The position numbers were made by a program, and so were the translations under genes. The notes under the pieces are model-generated. The model was not told the origin of the DNA, searched no databases, and saw nothing but the letters and a program-made list of their open reading frames with translations. Shown in pieces: positions 1-6,454 of a stretch of DNA of 11,877 nt. Position 1 is the stretch's first letter. Every line of letters begins with the position of its first letter. Source of the stretch: Bacteroidales bacterium (GTDB taxonomy: Bacteria > Bacteroidota > Bacteroidia > Bacteroidales > UBA932); contig JAGAAF010000048.1 in NCBI GenBank assembly GCA_017615435.1, positions 1-11,877 on the forward strand, given 5' to 3'.

Positions 1-35
1 CAAGCTTGGCCTCTGCTCTTGCTTCGTTCGTCGGT

Positions 36-53
36 TGGCAGATGCGTCTGCCA
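36..53. repeat. Hairpin copy 1 (TGGCAGA-TGCG-TCTGCCA)
   Basis: A perfect 7-bp inverted repeat with a 4-base loop, followed by GATTT. It pairs with a second copy 114 bases downstream. The innermost stem pair is A-T here and T-A in the other copy, so the stem is kept while the sequence changes. Confidence 0.6.
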
Positions 54-149
54 GATTTGTTTCTATTTCTATTTGTGGCGCAACTTCTTGCGTCTCTTCG
101 GTAGCAAGCGGCAGAGCCGAGCGGTGCCACAATTAATCACTCATTATTT

Positions 150-167
150 TGGCAGTCGTGACTGCCA
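150..167. repeat. Hairpin copy 2 (TGGCAGT-CGTG-ACTGCCA)
   Basis: Second copy of the 7-bp stem and 4-base loop hairpin, again followed by GATTT. It differs from copy 1 by a compensated pair at the top of the stem and by its loop. The following sequence is only moderately T-rich, so a terminator role is possible but weak. Confidence 0.6.
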
Positions 168-279
168 GATTTATGTCTCGGATTGAGGGATTATGGCAAC
201 TGAGCTTGCCGAAGTTTATTCACTCGGTTATTGACTTATTGTCTTCCTCCTTCGCACCTCGGCCATCCTCAAGCGGCCG

Positions 280-309
280 TTGTTTTGGAAGGTTGTCATA
301 TGATGTTTG
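280..309 (+). promoter_or_regulatory. Possible Bacteroidetes-type promoter for the toxin-like gene
   Basis: TTG at 280-282 and GATGTTTG at 302-309 are separated by 19 bases, close to the Bacteroidetes pattern TTG-N19-21-TAnnTTTG (one mismatch in the -7 box). A start near 316 would give a leader of about 40 bases before the ATG at 356. Confidence 0.35.
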
Positions 310-355
310 ATTTATTTTAGTTTCTTTCTTACCTTGCACTCAAATATGAACGACT

Positions 356-877
356 ATGAAAACTTCAGTTCTCAACAGACCGGTCGCGTTTTTGACCGGC
401 ACTGAGTTCCTTCCGGTGGAAGGGCTCACTTTCGCACAGCAAGTGCTTAATTTCTTCGTTTCTCAAGGCGGCGTTGCTCAGTCTCCTTTCGGTCCCGTTC
501 TTCTTGATAAGAAAGGCATTCAGTCCGACAAGTCACACGGTGTAGGCCGAATCAAGGCCGCTTCTTTCGCCGCTATTAAGGATGTCCTTGAAAAAGGCTT
601 TGTTATTCTTCCTCTCGATTACTACGAAACCGGTGGTAAAAAGCAAATGACCGGGATGATTGCTGCTCCTATCATGATCGGAGACGACTCATTTATTTGC
701 GTAGTAGTCGTTATTTACAACCTGAAGGAAAAGAGGTTGTATCTTCACGAGACCTTCTTAACAGAAAAAATCCCAGAGATTGTTGCGTCTAGCTTGGTTC
801 GTGGCAGCAGTGCTGCGTCACCGCAATCTCGGGGAAGTATCGCAAAGATACTGTCGAGATTCCTTATTTCCAAATAA
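356..877 (+). CDS. Orphan MuF C-terminal/PBECR-like nuclease-toxin domain protein
   Basis: This 173-residue protein has no signal peptide or membrane segment. Its central part follows the pattern I associate with the phage MuF C-terminal domain and the related PBECR (barnase-EndoU-ColicinE5/D-RelE-like) nuclease domains: a His-Gly motif with nearby Lys (SHG at 60-62, K67), an alanine-rich helix, the AAP strand motif (103-105), a beta hairpin (about 113-128) and the YLHE motif (129-132). H61 and H131 would be the candidate catalytic residues. In phages and conjugative elements such domains usually sit at the end of large polyvalent or portal-linked proteins; here it stands alone behind about 90 residues of unrelated N-terminus. 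GC is lower than in the neighbours, suggesting transfer. No antitoxin or immunity gene is visible next to it. It ends three bases before the end of the convergent epimerase gene. The family call is from memory of the motif pattern and is moderate; the reading frame itself is convincing. Confidence 0.6.
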   Translation: MKTSVLNRPVAFLTGTEFLPVEGLTFAQQVLNFFVSQGGVAQSPFGPVLLDKKGIQSDKSHGVGRIKAASFAAIKDVLEKGFVILPLDYYETGGKKQMTGMIAAPIMIGDDSFICVVVVIYNLKEKRLYLHETFLTEKIPEIVASSLVRGSSAASPQSRGSIAKILSRFLISK

Positions 878-880
878 TCC

Positions 881-1732
881 TTAATAAATCTCTATCCAGT
901 ACGTGAATTCAAACTTCTCACCGGGCTTCAGGCTATGGTCTAAGTATCGCTCGGAGAGCTCCCCGTTGAAGCCCACCAGGTCCGTGATGCCGCACCAAGG
1001 CTCCAGGCAGACGAAGGGACAGCCGGGCTTGTGCGGGGCCCAGATGCCGTAGGCCTCAGTCTGGTCGCTGCCGACGGAGAGATAGGGCTCCTTGTTCTTG
1101 TCCAGCAGCGTCACGCTCTTGACCGAGCCGTGCTCAAGCATAAAGGTGTCGATGGCGAAAGTTTCGCTGGTGATGGGCAGCAGGCCGTCTTCGTCCACCG
1201 GCATCGGCACAGGGGCATCAAGCTCCGTAAGGTAGCCACCATCAAGGCCGTGGCTGAGCATCGGTTGCTTTACCACCTTGCCGGCAGCGTCAAAGCACTG
1301 CAGGTAGCCGTGCACCGGATCCTCCTCGTGATAGTCCGGCAGCATCAGTGCCGGATGTGCACCCAGCTGGAAGTGGATGTCGCGGGAATCCGTGTTCAGT
1401 ACCTCCCACTCGGCAAAGAAGCGCTTGCCTTCCGCCCGGTACCTCACCGACAGCTCAAACTTGTACGGATACTTCTCCAGCGGGCACCACGCCAGCACGT
1501 ACCTCTCGCCATCGAAGACAAACTCCGAATCCCTCGCAAACCCATGCTGCCCCATCAGGTACTCCTTCCCGTCCACGCGGAACGCGCCCCCATACACCTT
1601 CCCCACCATCGGGAAAAGGATGGGAGAACGTCGGCCCCAATACTTGGGATCTCCGTGCCAAAGATATTCGCGTCCGTTGCACTGCAGGGATTGCAGCTCG
1701 GCCCCGTGATTCGCTATCTTGAATTCTATCAT
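881..1732 (-). CDS. Aldose 1-epimerase family protein (LacX/YeaD-like mutarotase)
   Basis: The product (283 residues from the chosen start) resembles the galactose-mutarotase superfamily, LacX/YeaD branch, which interconverts sugar anomers in the cytoplasm. Visible markers are the N-terminal GAELQSL segment, the RRSPILFPMVG motif typical of this branch, a histidine in the GAHPAL segment in the middle, and a late acidic CLEPWCG motif that would supply the catalytic glutamate. An upstream in-frame ATG at 1756 exists, but the start at 1732 is preferred because its ATG overlaps the TGA of the upstream epimerase gene as ATGA, giving translational coupling, and because the mutarotase homology begins there. 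It is the second gene of a two-gene unit and converges on the toxin-like gene with almost no gap. The exact sugar substrate cannot be read from sequence; linkage suggests a role in activated-sugar or glycan metabolism. Confidence 0.85.
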   Translation of the reverse strand: MIEFKIANHGAELQSLQCNGREYLWHGDPKYWGRRSPILFPMVGKVYGGAFRVDGKEYLMGQHGFARDSEFVFDGERYVLAWCPLEKYPYKFELSVRYRAEGKRFFAEWEVLNTDSRDIHFQLGAHPALMLPDYHEEDPVHGYLQCFDAAGKVVKQPMLSHGLDGGYLTELDAPVPMPVDEDGLLPITSETFAIDTFMLEHGSVKSVTLLDKNKEPYLSVGSDQTEAYGIWAPHKPGCPFVCLEPWCGITDLVGFNGELSERYLDHSLKPGEKFEFTYWIEIY

Positions 1733-2874
1733 AATCCGTAATACTCTTTGTACCATTCGGCGAACTGGCGGAGGCCTTCGCGGAGCGGGACCTGGGGCGT
1801 AAAGCCGAAGTCGCGCTCGAGGGCGCTCGCGTCCGCGTAGGTGACCGGCACGTCGCCCGGCTGCATAGGGACGAGCTCCTTGTGGGCATCGAAGTCGTAG
1901 TCCTGCGGCAGCACGCCGGCGCGGACGAGCTCTTCCTGGAGCGTCTGCACGAAGTCCAGCAGCTTGACGGGCTGCCCGCCTCCGATGTTGTAGAGGGCGT
2001 GACCGGCAGGCGCGCGCCCCATCACCCGCACAATCCCTTCGATGATATCATCGATGTAAGTGAAGTCGCGCTCGCAAGCCCCGTAGTTGAAGATCTGGAT
2101 CTTCTGGCCACGGACCAGTCTGTCGGTAAAGCCGAAGTAGGCCATGTCGGGCCGGCCGGCGGGGCCGTACACTGTGAAGAACCGAAGGCCGGTGCACGGG
2201 ATGCCGTAGAGCCTGCTATAGCACGATGCGAACAGCTCGTTACTCTTCTTCGTGGCCGCGTAGAGCGACACCGGATCGTCCACCTTGTCCTCCACGCTGA
2301 ACGGCACCTTCTTGTTGCTGCCATAGACAGAGCTGCTGCTGGCGTAGATGAGGTGCTGGACACCGCGGTATGTAGATCCTTCACTGCGTTCAGGATGACA
2401 GCTATCATCATGGCCCTTCCTGTCATCCTGAGGAGCGGCAGCGACGAAGGATCTCCTGCACGCCTCGAGGATGTTGTAGAACCCAAGCACGTTGCTCTCA
2501 ACGTACACATCAGGGTTCTCTATCGAATACCTCACTCCCGCCTGGGCGGCCAGGTTCACCACGATATCGAACTTGTGCTCAGCGAAGAGCGCCTCTATAA
2601 ACTCACGGTCGGCAATGTCGCCCTTGATGAACTGGTACTCGACAGATTCTTCGCTTCGCTCAGAATGACAAGCGGCATATTTCTCTTCTATCTTCCTCAG
2701 CCGATACTCCTTCAGCGCCGGATCGTAATAATCGTTCAGATTGTCGACCCCCACGATGCTTAACGGCTCAGATCCTTCGTCGCTATCGCGCCTCAGGATG
2801 ACAGGGTCGTCCAGCAATCTCTCAACGAGTGCGGCACCGATAAACCCGGCACTTCCGGTCACAAGTATCTTCAT
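1729..2874 (-). CDS. NAD-dependent UDP-glucuronate 4-epimerase-like SDR protein with repeat-derived inserts
   Basis: An extended short-chain dehydrogenase/reductase that should interconvert UDP-glucuronate and UDP-galacturonate in the cytoplasm. It has the NAD-binding GSAGFIG motif (7-13), VDNLNDYYD (43-51), NLAAQAGVRYS (107-117), SSSSVYG (179-185), the catalytic Tyr/Lys pair Y205 and K209 (YAATK) and the GRPDMA motif (240-245) typical of GlcA epimerases. The 381 residues exceed the usual 330 or so. The excess is three inserts matching DNA repeats: residues about 24-37, 69-77 (CHSERSEES) and about 141-167, the last made of two inverted copies. Removing them restores a normal-length protein. 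All inserts lie between core secondary structures and keep the frame, so the enzyme may still work. The gene leads a two-gene unit, overlapping the mutarotase by ATGA. Ugd, encoded nearby at 7360-8580, makes its substrate. Substrate identity is inferred from motifs and context. Confidence 0.85.
   Translation of the reverse strand: MKILVTGSAGFIGAALVERLLDDPVILRRDSDEGSEPLSIVGVDNLNDYYDPALKEYRLRKIEEKYAACHSERSEESVEYQFIKGDIADREFIEALFAEHKFDIVVNLAAQAGVRYSIENPDVYVESNVLGFYNILEACRRSFVAAAPQDDRKGHDDSCHPERSEGSTYRGVQHLIYASSSSVYGSNKKVPFSVEDKVDDPVSLYAATKKSNELFASCYSRLYGIPCTGLRFFTVYGPAGRPDMAYFGFTDRLVRGQKIQIFNYGACERDFTYIDDIIEGIVRVMGRAPAGHALYNIGGGQPVKLLDFVQTLQEELVRAGVLPQDYDFDAHKELVPMQPGDVPVTYADASALERDFGFTPQVPLREGLRQFAEWYKEYYGL
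2374..2400 (-). repeat. 27-bp palindromic repeat copy C (encodes CHPERSEGS)
   Basis: Short form of the repeat: 5-bp arms ATCCT/AGGAT around an 11-base centre, bounded by AG and GACA. It is read in frame as CHPERSEGS in the epimerase (residues 159-167). Compared with copies A and B, both arms change together (ATTCT/AGAAT to ATCCT/AGGAT), so pairing is conserved. Confidence 0.85.
2421..2454 (+). repeat. 34-bp palindromic repeat copy D (inverted relative to the others)
   Basis: Long form: arms ATCCT/AGGAT around an 18-base centre, bounded by TGTC and CT. It lies opposite to the other four copies. The epimerase reads its other strand as RSFVAAAPQDDR. It is 20 bases from copy C. Confidence 0.85.
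2644..2670 (-). repeat. 27-bp palindromic repeat copy A (encodes CHSERSEES)
   Basis: Short form with arms ATTCT/AGAAT and an 11-base centre. All 27 bases are identical to copy B inside rmlB. It forms exactly nine codons, CHSERSEES, at epimerase residues 69-77, between the KIEEKY and EYQFIKGD segments. Confidence 0.9.
2770..2803 (-). repeat. 34-bp palindromic repeat copy E (encodes VILRRDSDEGS)
   Basis: Long form, same design as copy D but in the other orientation, with arms ATCCT/AGGAT around an 18-base centre. It is read in a different frame from copies A-C, giving VILRRDSDEGS near residue 25 of the epimerase, just after the first helix of the Rossmann fold. Confidence 0.85.
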
Positions 2875-2900
2875 TTTCTATAAAAATCAGCAAAAACAGA

Positions 2901-2931
2901 AAAAATCGTAAAAATCTGCTATACGATTTTT
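2901..2931. promoter_or_regulatory. AT-rich inverted repeat in the divergent promoter region
   Basis: AAAAATCGTA (2901-2910) and TACGATTTTT (2922-2931) form a perfect 10-bp inverted repeat around 11 bases. It lies between the divergent epimerase and lipoprotein genes, just upstream of the lipoprotein -33 element, so it could be an operator or a hairpin in the epimerase leader. No regulator is assigned. Confidence 0.4.
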
Positions 2932-2940
2932 AAAGTTCCA

Positions 2941-2970
2941 TTGAAATCCAAAATCTTCCGTTTAGCTTTG
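2941..2970 (+). promoter_or_regulatory. Bacteroidetes promoter for the lipoprotein gene
   Basis: TTG at 2941-2943 and a perfect TAGCTTTG (TAnnTTTG) at 2963-2970 are separated by 19 bases. The start would be near 2977, about 10 bases before the ATG at 2987, giving a very short leader with no Shine-Dalgarno site. Confidence 0.6.
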
Positions 2971-2986
2971 CAACAAACCGATTGCT

Positions 2987-3862
2987 ATGAAACGCTTTCA
3001 AATTATTCCTATTCTCGCAGCTCTGGGGCTGGTTGCCGCAAGCTGCAGCGTCAAAGAGAAACGAAATCTCTGTCTGGCTCCCGTCACCGTACGTATAAAT
3101 GACCTTGAGGTCTCGCAGGAAAACTTCCCCGGCACCAAGGCCGTACAGGACGTATCCGATTATTCAGGCATCAAAGCCATCACTCTCGCCTTTTACGGGG
3201 TCGACGGCTACGAGCAGTACAAAGCCACACAATTGCGTGAAGACACATCCACTTACACCACCTTCGGCGAATTCACCTGCTCCATCCCCATCGGCTCCTA
3301 TACTATGGTAGCTGTCGGCTACGGCAGCACATCTGAAATCAATCTTTCAAGCGCCACATCGGCATCGTACTCAGACCAGATCCGCGACACGTTCACTGCG
3401 GTCCAGGAGGTCTCCGTGAGCAGCACCGCTCCTTTGGATCTTACCGAAACCCTCGGTCGCATCACCTCCAAACTTGCCATCAGGTCCACCGACGGAAGGT
3501 CGTCCGGTATAACCAGAATCCGCGCGAGCTTCTCTGCGGGAGGTCAGGGCTTCAACCCTTCGACCGGACTCGCCACGTCCAACAGCGGCTTCTCCAACAT
3601 TATGACGCCAAGCAGCGCCGTGGGTGCCCCGATCGACATTGGAAGCTTCCTCTTTCTCTCTGCGGACGAGCAGGAAATCGACGTAACCATCGAAGCTCTC
3701 GATGAGGACGACAACGTCCTGTTTACCAAATCCGTCAGCAACGTGCCCTTCAAGCGCAACCGCATCACCCTGCTCAGCGGGCCAGTCTTCAGCGCTGCGG
3801 CCTCGTCTGCCGGCTTTCGCGTGGAGAAAGACTGGATCCCCTACATCACCGTAGACCTCTAG
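2987..3862 (+). CDS. Fimbrillin-associated (FimB/Mfa2-like) surface lipoprotein
   Basis: This 291-residue protein has a lipoprotein signal: positive start (MKR), hydrophobic core and lipobox AASC with the lipid-bearing Cys at 20. It should be exported and anchored to the outer membrane. The sequence just after the lipobox (SVKEKRNLC) and the late PFKRNRIT motif (254-261) resemble FimB/Mfa2 fimbrial anchor and related fimbrillin-type proteins, which carry two transthyretin-like beta domains; the many alternating hydrophobic stretches fit a beta-rich fold. The closest family could instead be another Bacteroidales lipoprotein family of the same architecture. It has its own promoter and sits between two sets of sugar-nucleotide genes on the opposite strand. 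Its stop shares the palindrome CTAG with the stop of convergent rmlB, leaving no space for a terminator. No fimbrial major subunit lies in the window, so it may act alone. Confidence 0.7.
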   Translation: MKRFQIIPILAALGLVAASCSVKEKRNLCLAPVTVRINDLEVSQENFPGTKAVQDVSDYSGIKAITLAFYGVDGYEQYKATQLREDTSTYTTFGEFTCSIPIGSYTMVAVGYGSTSEINLSSATSASYSDQIRDTFTAVQEVSVSSTAPLDLTETLGRITSKLAIRSTDGRSSGITRIRASFSAGGQGFNPSTGLATSNSGFSNIMTPSSAVGAPIDIGSFLFLSADEQEIDVTIEALDEDDNVLFTKSVSNVPFKRNRITLLSGPVFSAAASSAGFRVEKDWIPYITVDL

Positions 3863-5019
3863 CGTCCTGCGTACATGTCGTCGTAGTACTTCTGGTAGTC
3901 GCCCGAGGTGACGTTGTCCATCCACTCCTGGTTGTCCAGGTACCAGCGGACGGTCTTCTCGATGCCCTCCTCGAACTGCAGCGACGGCTCCCAACCGAGC
4001 TCACGCTGCAGCTTTGAGGAGTCTATCGCATAGCGGAGGTCGTGCCCCGCACGGTCGGTCACATAGGTGATGAGATCCATGTCCTCACCGGGCTTGCGGC
4101 CCAGCAGACGGTCCACCGTGTTGATGAGCACCTTGATGATGTCGATGTTCTTCCACTCGTTGAACCCGCCGATGTTGTAGGTGTCCCCCACCTTGCCTTC
4201 GTGGAATATCAGATCTATCGCCCTGGCGTGATCCTCCACATACAGCCAGTCGCGGACGTTCTCACCCTTTCCGTACACCGGCAGCGGCTTGCGATGCCTG
4301 ATGTTGTTGATAAAGAGCGGGATAAGCTTCTCCGGGAACTGATAAGGGCCATAATTGTTGCTGCAGTTGGTGACCACCGTCGGCATGCCGTAGGTGTCGT
4401 GGAACGCACGGACGAAATGGTCCGACGAAGCCTTTGCCGCCGAATACGGTGAATGCGGCTGGTACTTAAGGTCCTCGGTGAAGAACTTCTCGCCGTAGGC
4501 CAGATGGTGCTCTCCGCTCGAAGCCTTAGTCGTAAACGGCGGCTCGATACCCTCGGGGTGAGTCATCTGCAGGGCTCCGTACACCTCATCCGTAGAGATG
4601 TGGTAGAACCTGCAAGGGATAGATTCTTCGCTTCGCTCAGAATGACAGACCCAACCATTGGGTTCCCAGCAAGCTTTGGCGGCCTGCAGGAGACTCAGCG
4701 TACCCATCACGTTGGTCTGGGCAAAAGTGAACGGATCCTTGATGCTGCGGTCCACGTGGGACTCGGCGGCCAGGTGGATGATGCCGTCCACCTTCTCCTC
4801 CTGCATCAGCTTCAGCACACCGTCGAAGTCGCAAATGTCCATCTTCACGAAGCGGTAGTTGGGCTTGTCTTCGATGTCCTTGAGGTTGGCCAGGTTGCCG
4901 GCGTACGTCAGCTTGTCCAGGTTAATGATCTTGTACTCAGGGTACTTGTTCACAAAGAGCCGCACCACGTGCGAGCCAATGAATCCGGCACCGCCGGTTA
5001 TGATGATTGTACGTTTCAT
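3859..5019 (-). CDS. rmlB: dTDP-glucose 4,6-dehydratase with in-frame CHSERSEES insert
   Basis: RmlB is the second enzyme of dTDP-L-rhamnose synthesis, turning dTDP-glucose into dTDP-4-keto-6-deoxyglucose with bound NAD. The protein shows the GGAGFIG motif (9-15), LDKLTYAGN (34-42), AAESHVDRSI (84-93), the STDEVYG motif with the T143-D144-E145 catalytic group, and the Tyr/Lys pair Y192 and K196 (YSAAK). The NCSNNYGPYQFPEKL and GFNEWKN segments match the family closely. At 386 residues it is slightly longer than usual. Residues 125-133 are CHSERSEES, encoded exactly by a 27-bp repeat at 4621-4647, just before the strand leading into STDEVYG, where homologues have a variable loop. It is the last gene of the ugd-rml operon; its ATG overlaps the rmlD stop as ATGA. 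Confidence 0.96.
   Translation of the reverse strand: MKRTIIITGGAGFIGSHVVRLFVNKYPEYKIINLDKLTYAGNLANLKDIEDKPNYRFVKMDICDFDGVLKLMQEEKVDGIIHLAAESHVDRSIKDPFTFAQTNVMGTLSLLQAAKACWEPNGWVCHSERSEESIPCRFYHISTDEVYGALQMTHPEGIEPPFTTKASSGEHHLAYGEKFFTEDLKYQPHSPYSAAKASSDHFVRAFHDTYGMPTVVTNCSNNYGPYQFPEKLIPLFINNIRHRKPLPVYGKGENVRDWLYVEDHARAIDLIFHEGKVGDTYNIGGFNEWKNIDIIKVLINTVDRLLGRKPGEDMDLITYVTDRAGHDLRYAIDSSKLQRELGWEPSLQFEEGIEKTVRWYLDNQEWMDNVTSGDYQKYYDDMYAGR
4621..4647 (-). repeat. 27-bp palindromic repeat copy B (encodes CHSERSEES in RmlB)
   Basis: All 27 bases are identical to copy A in the epimerase gene about 2 kb away. It is nine codons long and read in the same frame, giving CHSERSEES at RmlB residues 125-133. 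Confidence 0.9.
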
Positions 5020-5879
5020 GCGTTAAGGTTCTGTATGCATTTTTTGAGGGACTCGGTCCAGTATGGGATCTGCAGTCCGAAGGTATTCTTTATCTTGGTC
5101 TTGTCCAGCACGGAGTATGACGGGCGGTGCACCTTGGAAGGAAATTCATCAGAATGGCAAGGACGTATATCGCACCCGGAATGCCCAGCGTACTCAGCAA
5201 TCATCTTCGCAAAGTCGTACCAGCTGCAGACGCCCTCGTTGCTGAAGTTGAAGATTCCCTCGACGGGTGTCTCCAGAACGCGAACGATCGCAGATGCCAG
5301 GTCTCCGGCATACGTAGGCGTCCCCACCTGGTCGAACACCACACTCACCTGCGGCCGCTCTGCGGTCAAGCGAAGCATGGTCTTCACGAAGTTCTTGCCG
5401 TACTCGCTGTAGAGCCAGCCGGTGCGGATAATCACGTACCGCACGCCGGAAGCGAGAATCGCCTGCTCGCCGTGGAGCTTGCTCAGCCCGTACGCGCCCG
5501 TAGGCGTGCCTTTGCGCTCCTCCGTGCACGGGGTGTTGTACGGGTCGCCACCGAACACGTAGTCGGTGGAGATGTGCACCAGCAAGCCGCCGGCATCCTT
5601 CATCGCCTCCGCCAGTATGCCCACCGCCGTAGCGTTCAGCAGTTCCGCCAGCCCGGGGTTGTCCTCCGCCGCGTCCACGTTGGTATAGGCGGCACAGTTC
5701 ACTATAACGTCCACCCCTTCCGCGGCCACCATAGTCCGCACTGCGGCGGCATCGGTGATGTCCAGGTGCGCGGTCTGCACGCCGGGAACGTCCACCACGT
5801 CGGTGAACACCGCTCCGGGGAGCAGCGGTCGCAGGCTCATTCCGAGCTGCCCGTTGGCACCTGTTACAAGTATCTTCAT
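5016..5879 (-). CDS. rmlD: dTDP-4-dehydrorhamnose reductase
   Basis: RmlD performs the last step of dTDP-L-rhamnose synthesis, NAD(P)H-dependent reduction of dTDP-4-keto-L-rhamnose. The 287-residue protein has the Rossmann motif GANGQLG (7-13), NCAAYTNVDAAE (61-72), HISTDYVFGG (102-111) and the catalytic Tyr/Lys pair Y130 and K134 (YGLSK), with a normal length and a C-terminal RPSYSVLDK segment typical of the family. Its start overlaps the rmlC stop and its stop overlaps the rmlB start, both as ATGA, so translation of rmlC-rmlD-rmlB is probably coupled. The CHSDEFP stretch looks like the repeat peptide found in nearby genes but aligns without a gap to the normal family sequence, so it is native. 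Confidence 0.96.
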   Translation of the reverse strand: MKILVTGANGQLGMSLRPLLPGAVFTDVVDVPGVQTAHLDITDAAAVRTMVAAEGVDVIVNCAAYTNVDAAEDNPGLAELLNATAVGILAEAMKDAGGLLVHISTDYVFGGDPYNTPCTEERKGTPTGAYGLSKLHGEQAILASGVRYVIIRTGWLYSEYGKNFVKTMLRLTAERPQVSVVFDQVGTPTYAGDLASAIVRVLETPVEGIFNFSNEGVCSWYDFAKMIAEYAGHSGCDIRPCHSDEFPSKVHRPSYSVLDKTKIKNTFGLQIPYWTESLKKCIQNLNA

Positions 5880-6454
5880 TCGGCGTAATAGTCAATCGAA
5901 AAGTCAAAAAGCTCCGGAGCGTCCGCCAGCAACGGGTGGTGCTTGTCCTTCTCCGACAGCAGCACGTCGGCCTCCGGCAGGCCCCAGTCGATGCCGAGCG
6001 CAGGGTCGTTCCAGGCAATCGCGCCCTCGGCCTCAGGAGCGTAAAGGCTGTCGCACTTGTACTGGAAGACCGCCTCCGGGCTAAGCACCGCGAAGCCGTG
6101 GGCGAACCCGCGGGGGATGAAGAACTGCCGCCGGTTCTCGCCGCTCAGCTCGCACGCCACGTGCTGCCCGAACCAGGGAGACCCTCTGCGGATGTCCACC
6201 GCCACGTCAAGCACGCGCCCGCTAACCACACGCACGAGTTTGCTCTGCGAGTGGCGCCCCGTCTGGAAATGCAGGCCGCGGAGCACGCCGTAGGAGCTCT
6301 TGCTCTCGTTGTCCTGCACCCAACGCACCGGTCGCACGGCGGCGTCGAAGTCGCGCTCGCTCCAGCTTTCGAAAAAGTAGCCGCGGGCGTCTCCGAACAC
6401 GCGCGGTTCGATTATGACTGCGCCGGGGATGGCAGTCTGGATAACGTTAATCAT
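5876..6454 (-). CDS. rmlC: dTDP-4-dehydrorhamnose 3,5-epimerase
   Basis: RmlC inverts C3 and C5 of dTDP-4-keto-6-deoxyglucose. The 192-residue cupin protein shows [13 protein letters not shown] (17-29), [18 protein letters not shown] with the catalytic His62, K72, the cupin [11 protein letters not shown] segment (111-121), the tyrosine of FQYKCD (Y132) as likely acid, and SEKDKHHP (167-174). Length is normal. It lies between rmlA and rmlD with ATGA overlaps on both sides, so it belongs to the same transcript. Nothing is missing. Confidence 0.96.
   Translation of the reverse strand: MINVIQTAIPGAVIIEPRVFGDARGYFFESWSERDFDAAVRPVRWVQDNESKSSYGVLRGLHFQTGRHSQSKLVRVVSGRVLDVAVDIRRGSPWFGQHVACELSGENRRQFFIPRGFAHGFAVLSPEAVFQYKCDSLYAPEAEGAIAWNDPALGIDWGLPEADVLLSEKDKHHPLLADAPELFDFSIDYYAE

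Larger units (their letters stand above)
1..355. other. Stem-loop-rich non-coding region, lower GC
   Basis: No convincing gene is seen here, although short open stretches run in from the window edge. The region is unusually rich in inverted repeats. Two near-identical hairpins (36-53 and 150-167) each have a 7-bp stem, a 4-base loop and a following GATTT. Other stems are CGCAA-CTTC-TTGCG at 79-92, TTGTGGC (73-79) with GCCACAA (126-132), GGCAA/TTGCC at 195-210, and CGGCC/GGCCG at 260-279 nested inside CCTTC (249-253) with GAAGG (288-292). Base composition is lower in GC than the sugar operon to the right. It may be a structured RNA or the non-coding flank of a mobile element; that is inference. 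Confidence 0.5.

Noticed and set aside
1..186. Open frame from the left edge ending at TGA 184-186
   Set aside because: Other frames are also open here and the translation (Leu, Arg, Phe, Cys-rich) lacks protein-like features; the stem-loops explain the sequence better. Sequence left of the window would decide.
346..405. Twenty-codon ORF (MNDYENFSS...) overlapping the toxin-like gene start
   Set aside because: Too short and without any supporting signal; the larger frame has clear motif content.
5127..5165. CHSDEFP in RmlD resembling the CHSERSEES repeat peptide
   Set aside because: The DNA lacks the repeat arms and the segment aligns to normal RmlD sequence without an insertion, so it looks native.
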